Shown here one piece after another: positions 1 to 6,364 of a stretch of 7,952 bases of DNA. Under the pieces are notes generated by a model, which ran no database searches, was not told the DNA's origin, and saw nothing but the letters and a program-made list of their open reading frames with translations. A program made the translations under genes and the position numbers. The first letter of the stretch is position 1. The number at the start of each line of letters is the position of its first letter. The stretch is from Verrucomicrobiales bacterium. GTDB taxonomy: Bacteria; Verrucomicrobiota; Verrucomicrobiia; Verrucomicrobiales; Akkermansiaceae. Location of the stretch: the NCBI GenBank assembly GCA_003483645.1, contig DMYM01000413.1:1-7952 (forward strand), written 5' to 3'.

Positions 1-1
1 G

Positions 2-763
2 GTCATGTTCCTCTCCGACCACGGCATGCCGCTGCCCTTCGCCAAGACCCAGCTCTACCATCACAGCACCCGCACCCCCTGGATCATCCGCTGGCCGGGA
101 GTGACCAAGGCCGACTCGGTCAATGACTCCCACATGATCTCCGCGGTGGACCTGCTCCCCACCGTGCTCGACATGGCAGTCCTCAAAAAGCCGGACGCGC
201 TCGACGGGCAGTCCTTCGTTCCGGTCATGAGGGGCCAGCAGCAGGATGGCCGGCACGCCGTCTTCAAGGTCTATAATGAAAATGCCGGCGGTAACCGCCA
301 CCCCATCCGCGGAGTGCAGACCAGGAAGCACCTCTACCTCTTCAATCCCTGGTCAGATGGCGAAAACGTCTTCAGGACCGCCACCAACGGAACGGCCACC
401 TATCGCCAGATGAAGAAACTGGCCGCGACTGATCAGAAGATCGCGACCCGCCTGGCGACCATGGATCACCGCAACGTGGAAGAACTCTACGACGTGGAGA
501 AGGATCCTGATTGCCTGCACAACCTGGCCGGTGAAGAGGCCCACCAGGACATCAAGCGCACCCTGCAGGCCCGCCTTCGCAGGTTCATGGAAGAGAGTAA
601 CGACCATGCTCTCGCTCCCTTCCTCAAGCGCAACGATCCCACCGCCCTGGCAGTCTACATGAAGAAAGTGCAGGACGAATCCGTCCAGCGCCGGGCCGCC
701 CGCCGCAAGGGGAAGAACAAAAACAAGGCCAAGCAAAAGGGCCCCCGGAAGAAGGCGCCCTGA
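2..763 (+). CDS. N-sulphoglucosamine sulphohydrolase-like sulfatase, C-terminal part (5' end outside window)
   Basis: The gene enters the window already open, in frame from base 2, and ends at TGA 761-763, so about 253 codons remain. Sulfatases hydrolyse sulfate esters or N-sulfates with a formylglycine made from a Cys in a CxPxR motif; that half is missing here. Visible signatures, counting the Met at base 5 as 1, are the metal-site strand FLSDHG (Asp5-His6), then GMPLPFAKT with Lys14, STRTPWI and RWPG, and later the HMISAVDLLPTVLD helix. The SDHG-FAKT-STRTPW combination is what I associate with bacterial heparan N-sulfatase-like proteins. The usual late motifs ELYDVEKDPDCLHNLA and a helical end follow. 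The last ~25 residues (about 228-252) are a low-complexity Lys/Arg-rich tail. The gene converges with the DUF4139 gene, whose stop lies 13 bp beyond. Sulfatase membership is firm; the substrate is only an inference. Confidence 0.9.
   Translation, partial: VMFLSDHGMPLPFAKTQLYHHSTRTPWIIRWPGVTKADSVNDSHMISAVDLLPTVLDMAVLKKPDALDGQSFVPVMRGQQQDGRHAVFKVYNENAGGNRHPIRGVQTRKHLYLFNPWSDGENVFRTATNGTATYRQMKKLAATDQKIATRLATMDHRNVEELYDVEKDPDCLHNLAGEEAHQDIKRTLQARLRRFMEESNDHALAPFLKRNDPTALAVYMKKVQDESVQRRAARRKGKNKNKAKQKGPRKKAP
731..761 (-). terminator. Possible intrinsic terminator of the minus-strand DUF4139 gene
   Basis: An inverted repeat pairs 738-745 with 754-761 (8 bp with one C-C mismatch, 8-nt loop). Read on the minus strand, it starts about 16 nt after the DUF4139 stop codon and is followed by TTTTGCTT, a short T-run. 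It lies inside the 3' end of the convergent sulfatase coding sequence. The mismatch and short T-run make it a modest candidate, and codon content (Gly-Pro-Arg-Lys) could produce it by chance. Confidence 0.35.
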
Positions 764-776
764 CAACCCTCTCTCG

Positions 777-2399
777 CTAGCGGTTCACCAGAAGCGAATA
801 GCGGTAGCTCAGGATCTTCGTTTCCCCGGCCTTCAGGGCGACCGTCCATTCGAGCTGTCGAAGCGCGTTCACGCTCCCCGCTTCATCGGGCCGCAGACTC
901 TCTGCCGGGTTCCCTTCCGCCTCGACAAATTCCCCGGAAAAGTCGGCCTGGATCACCATTTCCACTGCGGTGGCACGGGTATTGCAGACTTTCAAGCGAC
1001 CCTTCACCGTCGTCCGCTGGAAGTTGTCACCCGCGATCCTCACCACCGCCTGCTTTGCTTTCTCTTCCACTTCGGAATGCTCAGCATGTACCGTGAGCGC
1101 CTTGTTAATCTTGATTGACGCCTTCTGTCCCGGGCCCACCCACGTCGAAGCCGACTGGCCGCGAAATCGCTTGTTCTCCAGGATGGAAGCCGCCCCCGTG
1201 GTCATCGGGAACTTGAGCGGATTGGAAAACTGCACGACATCCCACGGTTTGTTTTCCTCGCTGTTGCCTGCCCGGCGCCCATACCTCCCTCGACTATCCC
1301 GGAAGTCCGGCACCTTCCACTCCACCACCTGCTCGCAGGAGGTCTCCGCACTTGCCACTTCAAGGGAAAGGGCATCGCCTTCCCTTAGATCATGTGCCCC
1401 GATGCTCTCATAGTGCAGGTCCCCGGCCCCCGCCCCGGCATTGGGCTGCGGTAGCAACTGCGCGGCGCCAACGTCATTGCCGGCAATATTGTTGTAGAGG
1501 ACCTGCTGGGAGACCAATCCTCTCTGGCCGCCACCCCGCTGGCTCACCTGCTGGAAAAAGACCGCCAGGGTGGCTTGGGAATTGAGCAGGGAATCCACGT
1601 GCCCGAACTTGATATTGGGATAGCCGGAGATCAGCTCCAAACGGGTGTTTTTCAGATTCATAAGCTCGTTGCGCAGGACAGCAGACTGGGTCAGGCGAAG
1701 CCGGTCATTCTCCAGCATCTCCACCCGATAGGTTGGAGCCCAGGCCATGCCCTTGCTCAGGTAGGTGAGTTGCACCCGGCCCGCTTTCTTCGTCGAGAAG
1801 AGCAGGACGGGCTGCTTTACTCTGAGACGTTCCTTCGCCTTTTTCTCAACCCTGACCTGGCTGATCAGGTCCATCGCCAGGTAACGCCGCTCCTCCGCAT
1901 CGATGACCAGCCAGTCCCTCCGCTCCATCACGCCGGCCCGGCTCACCCCCCCGAGGGAAGCGCGATGAAAGGAACTCGGATTTGTGCTCGCGTAGTTGGT
2001 ATTCCAGCTGCCGCGGTCCGGCGCCGGACCGGTCCAAACCGTCCCACGCACTTCCTCCCCGGCCTGGCCCTGTGCTCCGCGCAGGGAGACACGCACCTCC
2101 GCACCAGCCAGATCAATCTGAAGGTTCCCCGTGGGAACGGGATTCTCCCTGGGCATTACCGCGCGCGTCGTGCTCCGCGCCACCATACCCCTGCCGGCCT
2201 CCACGAAAAAGGCTCCATGCACAGCCTTGGGAGGATCGACCCAGAGGTAGTCCCCCGGTGCCGCTGCCTCGAAAGAGGCGTGCACCACCGTCAGGCCATT
2301 CTTGAACATGGCCACCGAATCGATCACCGGATCAATCACGGTCTGGGCCTGGACAGTTGCAAATACTCCGAGCAGGGCAGGAGACAGTCGGGTTTTCAT
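777..2399 (-). CDS. Exported DUF4139 family protein (TIGR02231-like), 540 aa
   Basis: This gene encodes a predicted exported protein of the poorly characterised DUF4140/DUF4139 family; no enzymatic activity is established for it. Residues 1-18 form a signal peptide (Lys/Arg start, hydrophobic run, likely cut after VQA). Residues ~24-80 resemble the N-terminal beta domain (IDSVAMFKNGLTVV). The diagnostic DUF4139 stretch is at ~209-265: YLSKGMAWAPTYRVEM, LTQSAVLRNELMNLKNT and LELISGYPNIKF. It continues to the C terminus with FSNPLKFPMTTGAASI (~391-406) and a closing beta strand (KILSYRYSLLV). Residues ~283-326 are a Gln/Gly/Asn-rich linker. The start is ATG at 2397-2399; it gives a complete signal peptide, but no Shine-Dalgarno sequence precedes it. 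The gene follows the VOC gene by 47 bp after that stop plus leader, on the same strand, so the two may be co-transcribed. Family assignment is good; role unknown. Confidence 0.85.
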   Translation of the reverse strand: MKTRLSPALLGVFATVQAQTVIDPVIDSVAMFKNGLTVVHASFEAAAPGDYLWVDPPKAVHGAFFVEAGRGMVARSTTRAVMPRENPVPTGNLQIDLAGAEVRVSLRGAQGQAGEEVRGTVWTGPAPDRGSWNTNYASTNPSSFHRASLGGVSRAGVMERRDWLVIDAEERRYLAMDLISQVRVEKKAKERLRVKQPVLLFSTKKAGRVQLTYLSKGMAWAPTYRVEMLENDRLRLTQSAVLRNELMNLKNTRLELISGYPNIKFGHVDSLLNSQATLAVFFQQVSQRGGGQRGLVSQQVLYNNIAGNDVGAAQLLPQPNAGAGAGDLHYESIGAHDLREGDALSLEVASAETSCEQVVEWKVPDFRDSRGRYGRRAGNSEENKPWDVVQFSNPLKFPMTTGAASILENKRFRGQSASTWVGPGQKASIKINKALTVHAEHSEVEEKAKQAVVRIAGDNFQRTTVKGRLKVCNTRATAVEMVIQADFSGEFVEAEGNPAESLRPDEAGSVNALRQLEWTVALKAGETKILSYRYSLLVNR

Positions 2400-2408
2400 G
2401 GTGGCAAC

Positions 2409-2438
2409 GTATTACACCAACCGACTCCAGTGTGTAAA
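2409..2438 (-). promoter_or_regulatory. Weak promoter candidate before the DUF4139 gene
   Basis: On the minus strand, TTTACA (2438-2433, 5 of 6 to the sigma-70 -35 box) is followed after 18 nt by TAATAC (2414-2409, a poor -10 match). Transcription would begin near 2401-2402, almost at the ATG (2399), which would fit the missing Shine-Dalgarno as a near-leaderless mRNA. The match is weak and may be chance. Confidence 0.2.
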
Positions 2439-2456
2439 CCCGGCGTAAAGCAGGTT

Positions 2457-2909
2457 TCAGCAAACCCACCGCTGCAGCTCCACGATATTGCCCTCGGGGT
2501 CCCGGAGATAGATCATCTCTACCTCCTCGCCCTCGCTTGTTTCAAAGACGATTAGCTCCCCGTATGCCGAGCCGCCTGCGGCCAGGAACTCGTCACGCGC
2601 TGTCTTCACGTCCTCCACCGCGAAGGCAATGTGTGCAAAACCCGGTCGATTGATCGCCGGCTCCTGCGAGGACTCTCCTGGCTGGTATTCAAAGATCTCC
2701 AGCGTCGGGCCGCCCTTTCCGTATCCCGGCAACTGCAGGTGCATCCCCTTCAAACGTGCCCCGGGAAGCGTCGTGGCAGCCTCAAGATTCGTGCCCTCAT
2801 AATCACGCACCGGAGGGAGCGGTATACACCCGAAAACCTCCTCGTAAAACCGCGCCAGCTTCCTCCAGTCCCTCGCGATCAAATTGGTGTGCACGTACTT
2901 TGCCCCCAT
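2457..2909 (-). CDS. VOC family (glyoxalase/bleomycin-resistance fold) protein, 150 aa
   Basis: This is a small cytosolic protein of the vicinal-oxygen-chelate superfamily, two beta-alpha-beta-beta-beta modules around a metal site. There is no signal peptide. The four usual metal-ligand positions are filled: His7 (KYVHTNL), Glu71 (TLEIFEY), His93 (GFAHIAFAVED) and Glu144 (EGNIVELQRW), so a divalent-metal enzyme such as a lyase, isomerase or dioxygenase is plausible. The reaction and substrate cannot be read from the sequence. I chose ATG 2907-2909, giving MGAKYVHTN. It has AGAAGG 9 nt upstream and GGAG 3 nt upstream. An in-frame TTG at 2916-2918 adds only three residues and would abut the ribosome site, so it is less likely. 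The DUF4139 gene lies downstream on the same strand; the divergent sulfatase gene begins 216 bp away. Confidence 0.88.
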   Translation of the reverse strand: MGAKYVHTNLIARDWRKLARFYEEVFGCIPLPPVRDYEGTNLEAATTLPGARLKGMHLQLPGYGKGGPTLEIFEYQPGESSQEPAINRPGFAHIAFAVEDVKTARDEFLAAGGSAYGELIVFETSEGEEVEMIYLRDPEGNIVELQRWVC

Positions 2910-3125
2910 GAGCTCCAACCTTCTCTGCGATCCATCTGGGTTTTGACATCCCCTGAGGCCGTTTTGCTCAACCGTAAACAGCGATCACTCAACAATCCAG
3001 CCGCGTTATTATTCCGGTAGCCTTACGCTCCTGCGCATTGCCCCCCGTCAGGGCCGGGTCAAGAGCACAATCGGACGATTCTTCTTTTGAAACGCCAGCC
3101 CATTCGCTGAGGTGGAGCCCCAAGC
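2910..3125. promoter_or_regulatory. Divergent intergenic region between VOC gene and sulfatase
   Basis: This 216-bp gap lies between genes transcribed away from each other, so promoters for both probably lie here (inference from layout). The clearest element is TATTAT at 3007-3012 on the plus strand, 5 of 6 to a sigma-70 -10 box, but no good -35 lies 16-18 nt upstream. TTGACA occurs at 2943-2948 on the plus strand with no -10 at the right distance. I found no convincing operator palindrome. The stretch is less GC-rich between about 2961 and 3015 than its surroundings. Confidence 0.35.
3109..3117 (+). promoter_or_regulatory. Ribosome binding site of the 3126 sulfatase
   Basis: GAGGTGGAG includes GGAG at 3114-3117, 8 nt before the ATG at 3126. 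It is the clearest Shine-Dalgarno in the window and fixes that start codon. The starts of the DUF4139 gene, the 4702 sulfatase and the 6365 gene lack one. Confidence 0.7.
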
Positions 3126-4601
3126 ATGAAGCCAGTCCCCCTTTTCACCCTTCTGTTCCTCTTCCATCCGGCCCTCGCACTCGCCAAGCCCAACATCGTT
3201 GTCATCCTGGCCGACGACATGGGCTACGGGGATGTGAAGGTCCTCAACCCGAAGTCGAGGATCCCGACGCCTCACCTCGACGCACTGTCACGCTCTGGCG
3301 CCACCTTTCTCGATGCCCACAGTGGCTCCGCGGTCTGCACTCCCACCCGCTACGGCCTGCTCACTGGCCGCTATTGCTGGCGCTCCCGGCTGAAGAGTGG
3401 AGTCCTTTTCCCGCCCCGCGACAAACCCCTCATCGAGGACGACCGCCCCACCATCGCCAGCTACCTCAAGTCCCACGGCTACCAGACCGCCATGGTGGGC
3501 AAATGGCACCTCGGTATCGAATGGGCCCGCGATGGGAAGGGAAAGGTGGTCTTCGACGAACCCTTCACCAATGGACCGATCGAGAAGGGCTTCGAACAGT
3601 GGTTCGGCATCGCGGCCTCCCTCGACATGGTCCCCTACGTCTACCTGCGCGATCACCAGGCGGTGGCCAGGTGTAGCACCACCCAGAAAGCCATTGGCTT
3701 TCCGAAGTATGTCCGCGCTGGGCCCCGGGACCCCGACTTCGACCCCGGCGACGTCCTGGATGATCTCGCCACGGAAGCGGCCACCTTCATCAGGAAGGCC
3801 ACCTCCCCGGACAAACAGGACCCGGCAACCCGCAAACCCTACTTCCTCTACCTGCCCCTCACCGGTCCCCACAAACCGGTCTGGCCCCATGAGCGTTTCG
3901 TTGGAAAGACGGAGCTGGGACCCTATGGCGACTTCGTCCACCAGGTCGACCACACGGTGGGCGTGATCCTCAAGGCCATCGAGGACTCGGGCCAGGGCGA
4001 CAACACCCTCGTGATCTACACCAGCGACAACGGGTCTTTCATGTACCGGCGTAAGGACGGGGAGAACCATCACCTCGCTGACGAGAAGAACCAGGGCTAC
4101 CGCCCCGCCGATCACTCCGCCAACCATCACTGGCGCGGAACCAAGGCCGACGTCTGGGAGGGTGGGCATCACGTCCCCTTCTTCGTCCGGTGGGAAAAAG
4201 GCGGCATCAAGCCGGGTAGGCAGGTCACGCGCGTCTCCTGTCACACCGATATCTTCGCCACCATTGCCGAGGCGGTGGGACAACCTGTTCCCGCTGGCGG
4301 CGCCCGGGACAGTTTTTCCTTCCTGCCAGCCGCCCGGGGCAAGGCTGCCGGAAAACCGCGGCCCGGCGTGATCAACCACTCGGCTGCCGGCATCTTCGCC
4401 ATCCGGAAGGGTCCATGGAAACTCGTGGCCGGCAATGGCTCGGGAGGCCGGCAGGGGCCCCGGGGCAAGCCCTTCCAGAAACCCTATCATCTCTACAACC
4501 TCACCGAGGATCCGGGGGAGACCAGGAACCTCATCGAGCAAAAGACGCAGATCGCGTCCCGGCTGGAAGCCGAGTTGGCCACCATCCGGGGTAACCACTA
4601 G
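3126..4601 (+). CDS. Exported arylsulfatase-type sulfatase, complete, 491 aa
   Basis: A family S1 (formylglycine) sulfatase, predicted to be exported and to remove sulfate from a glycan or aryl substrate. Residues 1-20 are a signal peptide likely cut after ALALA. Metal-site residues Asp30-Asp31 lie in VVILADDMGYGD. Cys71-Thr-Pro-Thr-Arg75 is the CxPxR motif, followed by GLLTGRY; Cys71 is the residue to be oxidised to formylglycine. GKWHLG gives Lys126 and His128, GPHKP gives His249, and YTSDNG gives Asp301-Asn302. Lys340 lies in WRGTKADVWEGG, and the late motif YHLYNLTEDPGETRNL is present. All catalytic positions are filled and the length is normal. A good Shine-Dalgarno supports the ATG. A second sulfatase follows after 100 bp on the same strand with no obvious terminator, so an operon is likely. 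No formylglycine-generating enzyme or anaerobic maturase is nearby. The substrate is unknown. Confidence 0.95.
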   Translation: MKPVPLFTLLFLFHPALALAKPNIVVILADDMGYGDVKVLNPKSRIPTPHLDALSRSGATFLDAHSGSAVCTPTRYGLLTGRYCWRSRLKSGVLFPPRDKPLIEDDRPTIASYLKSHGYQTAMVGKWHLGIEWARDGKGKVVFDEPFTNGPIEKGFEQWFGIAASLDMVPYVYLRDHQAVARCSTTQKAIGFPKYVRAGPRDPDFDPGDVLDDLATEAATFIRKATSPDKQDPATRKPYFLYLPLTGPHKPVWPHERFVGKTELGPYGDFVHQVDHTVGVILKAIEDSGQGDNTLVIYTSDNGSFMYRRKDGENHHLADEKNQGYRPADHSANHHWRGTKADVWEGGHHVPFFVRWEKGGIKPGRQVTRVSCHTDIFATIAEAVGQPVPAGGARDSFSFLPAARGKAAGKPRPGVINHSAAGIFAIRKGPWKLVAGNGSGGRQGPRGKPFQKPYHLYNLTEDPGETRNLIEQKTQIASRLEAELATIRGNH

Positions 4602-4701
4602 CCCGATTCGTCAGTCTGAGTTGCCAACACCCACTGGCCTGCGTAGAGCTTTTGTCCTTGGGCGATAGCTCCTCCCACTCCTGATCGTATCCCACATTCC
4701 C

Positions 4702-6153
4702 ATGAAACGTCTCTTCCCTCTTTTCTGTCTCCTCCCCTGCCTGGCCCCCCTGGCTCCGGCGAAGGTCCCCAATGTCATTCTCGTCATCACCGACGACCAG
4801 GGTTACGGCCCGGTGGGGCGGCACGGCCACCCCTGGATCAGGACGCCCAACCTCGACGCACTCTACGACAAGAGCGCGCGCTTTACCCGCTTCCTGGTCA
4901 GTCCCACCTGCTCTCCCACCCGTTCCGCCATCATGACCGGCCGTCATCCGCTCAAGAATGGCGTGACCCACACCATCCTGGAGCGCGAGCGCATGACCCT
5001 CAAGGCCACCATTCTCCCCCAGGTCCTTAAGACCGCGGGCTACACCTCCGGCATCTTCGGCAAGTGGCACCTCGGGGACGAGGATCCCTACCAACCGCAC
5101 AAGCGGGGATTTGATGAAGCCTTCATTCACGGTGCCGGGGGCATTGGCCAGGCCTACAAGTGCTCGTGCGCGGACGCACCGGGCAACAAGTACTTCGATC
5201 CCGTCATCCGCCACAACGGATCGTTCGTGAAGACCAAGGGCTACTGCACCAACATTTTCTTCACCGCCGCCCTGGGATGGATCAAGTCCGTCAAGGACAA
5301 GGACGCGCCCTTCTTCGCCTACATCACCACCAACGCGCCACACGGACCCTTCATCGCCCCGCCCTCCAACACCAAGCGCTTCACCGACATCGGATTCGGA
5401 AAATCGCAGGCCGGCTTCTACGGCATGATCGAGAATATCGACGAAAACATGGGGCACCTCCTCGCCAGGATGGAGGAGTGGAAACTCTTCGAAAACACGA
5501 TCCTCATCTTCATGTCCGACAACGGAATGACCGGTGGAGGCGGCGGACGTCCCGGCAAACCCATGGCCAAGGGCCATCCCTTCTTCAACGCCGGCCAGAA
5601 GGGGCTCAAGGGTTCGGTTGATGAAGGAGGCGTGCGGGTTCCGTTCTTCGTGCGCTGGGATGGAAAATACGCCACCGGTGACATCAACGGACTTTCCGCC
5701 CATATCGACATCCTCCCCACCCTCGCTGCGGTCGCCGGGGCCAAGCTGCCCGGAAACCAGGTCGAGGGTCGCAGCCTCCTGCCCCTGCTTCTCGGTCAGA
5801 AGATCAAGATGGCGGACCGCTACCTCTTCTCCCAGAAAGCCCGCTGGCCCACCGCGTCCGATCCCGACAGGCATCAGTGGAGCAGCTTCGCTGTGCGCAA
5901 CTCCCGCTATCGCCTGGTGGGAAAACAACTCTTCGACATGGTCACCGATCCCGGCCAGAAGACCGACGTGGCCGACCGGCATCCCGAAGTCGTGAAGGAG
6001 ATGCGCACCGCCTACGACAGGTTCTGGCAGGAGGCTCGCCCCCTCATGGTCAACGAGGAGGCCCCCATGTCCAAAACCCGCCCCTTCCACGTCTGGTACA
6101 ACCAACAGATGGAACAGGGCGGCATCCCGAACTGGGTTCCGCCAGAACTGTAG
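4702..6153 (+). CDS. Exported sulfatase, complete, 483 aa
   Basis: A second complete family S1 sulfatase, clearly different in sequence from its upstream neighbour and so not a recent duplicate. Residues 1-20 are a signal peptide (MKRLFPLF, hydrophobic run, likely cut after APA). Asp31-Asp32 lie in VITDDQGYG. Cys70-Ser-Pro-Thr-Arg74 is the formylglycine motif, followed by SAIMTGR. GKWHLG gives Lys121 and His123, NAPHGP gives His214, and FMSDNG gives Asp273-Asn274. Lys303 lies in GLKGSVDEGGVRVPFFVRW. The late motif LFDMVTDPGQKTDVA and a helical C terminus ending in NWVPPEL follow. A Cys-containing insert at ~150-182 (KCSCADAPGNKYFDP) probably shapes the substrate pocket. No Shine-Dalgarno precedes the ATG, but this Met gives a full signal peptide. 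The short gap to the upstream sulfatase suggests a shared transcript. The substrate cannot be named. Confidence 0.95.
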   Translation: MKRLFPLFCLLPCLAPLAPAKVPNVILVITDDQGYGPVGRHGHPWIRTPNLDALYDKSARFTRFLVSPTCSPTRSAIMTGRHPLKNGVTHTILERERMTLKATILPQVLKTAGYTSGIFGKWHLGDEDPYQPHKRGFDEAFIHGAGGIGQAYKCSCADAPGNKYFDPVIRHNGSFVKTKGYCTNIFFTAALGWIKSVKDKDAPFFAYITTNAPHGPFIAPPSNTKRFTDIGFGKSQAGFYGMIENIDENMGHLLARMEEWKLFENTILIFMSDNGMTGGGGGRPGKPMAKGHPFFNAGQKGLKGSVDEGGVRVPFFVRWDGKYATGDINGLSAHIDILPTLAAVAGAKLPGNQVEGRSLLPLLLGQKIKMADRYLFSQKARWPTASDPDRHQWSSFAVRNSRYRLVGKQLFDMVTDPGQKTDVADRHPEVVKEMRTAYDRFWQEARPLMVNEEAPMSKTRPFHVWYNQQMEQGGIPNWVPPEL

Positions 6154-6300
6154 GAAGTTTGCCGCGCGCCAAGGACCTCAATCGCCCCGGGGTCCCGTCC
6201 CTTGATGGACCCGTTGACGGCAGGAGCCCCCCCGGCCCTGACCCGCTTGCGGTATCCTCCCCTTTCTCCCCGCCCCAAAAGGCCTCATTCCCACCCGCAC

Positions 6301-6359
6301 AAGGGGTTGAAGCCCGGGAGGGATTCGCTAGGGTAACGATCCCCCTAGTTCAGCCCCTT
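6301..6359 (+). repeat. Nested inverted repeat just upstream of the LTD/CotH gene
   Basis: The outer arms 6301-6311 and 6349-6359 pair over 11 bp, with one G-U wobble (6307 with 6353). The inner arms 6328-6333 and 6343-6348 (CTAGGG/CCCTAG) pair perfectly over 6 bp with a 9-nt loop. The two 3' arms are contiguous, so the helices could stack. The 5' side carries a 16-nt bulge (6312-6327) that contains the purine run GGGAGGG. The structure ends 5 nt before the ATG at 6365. There is no T-run after it, so it does not look like an intrinsic terminator. A role as a structured leader is inference. Confidence 0.5.
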
Positions 6360-6364
6360 CGGAC

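Noticed and set aside
1575..2555. 326-codon plus-strand reading frame opposite the DUF4139 gene
   Set aside because: It is His/Pro/Arg-rich with no family resemblance, overlaps two genes, and is antisense to recognisable DUF4139 motifs.
3288..6105. Long minus-strand reading frames opposite the two complete sulfatases (3288-4598 and 4531-6105)
   Set aside because: They are antisense to genes with complete catalytic motifs and signal peptides. Their translations are rich in Gly/Val/Glu/Asp with no recognisable domain, as expected from the reverse of GC-rich codons.
6190..6212. GGGTCC/GGACCC hairpin 37 nt after the 4702 sulfatase stop, considered as a terminator
   Set aside because: The stem is only 6 bp with an 11-nt loop, no T-run follows, and an alternative CCGTC/GACGG pairing overlaps it.
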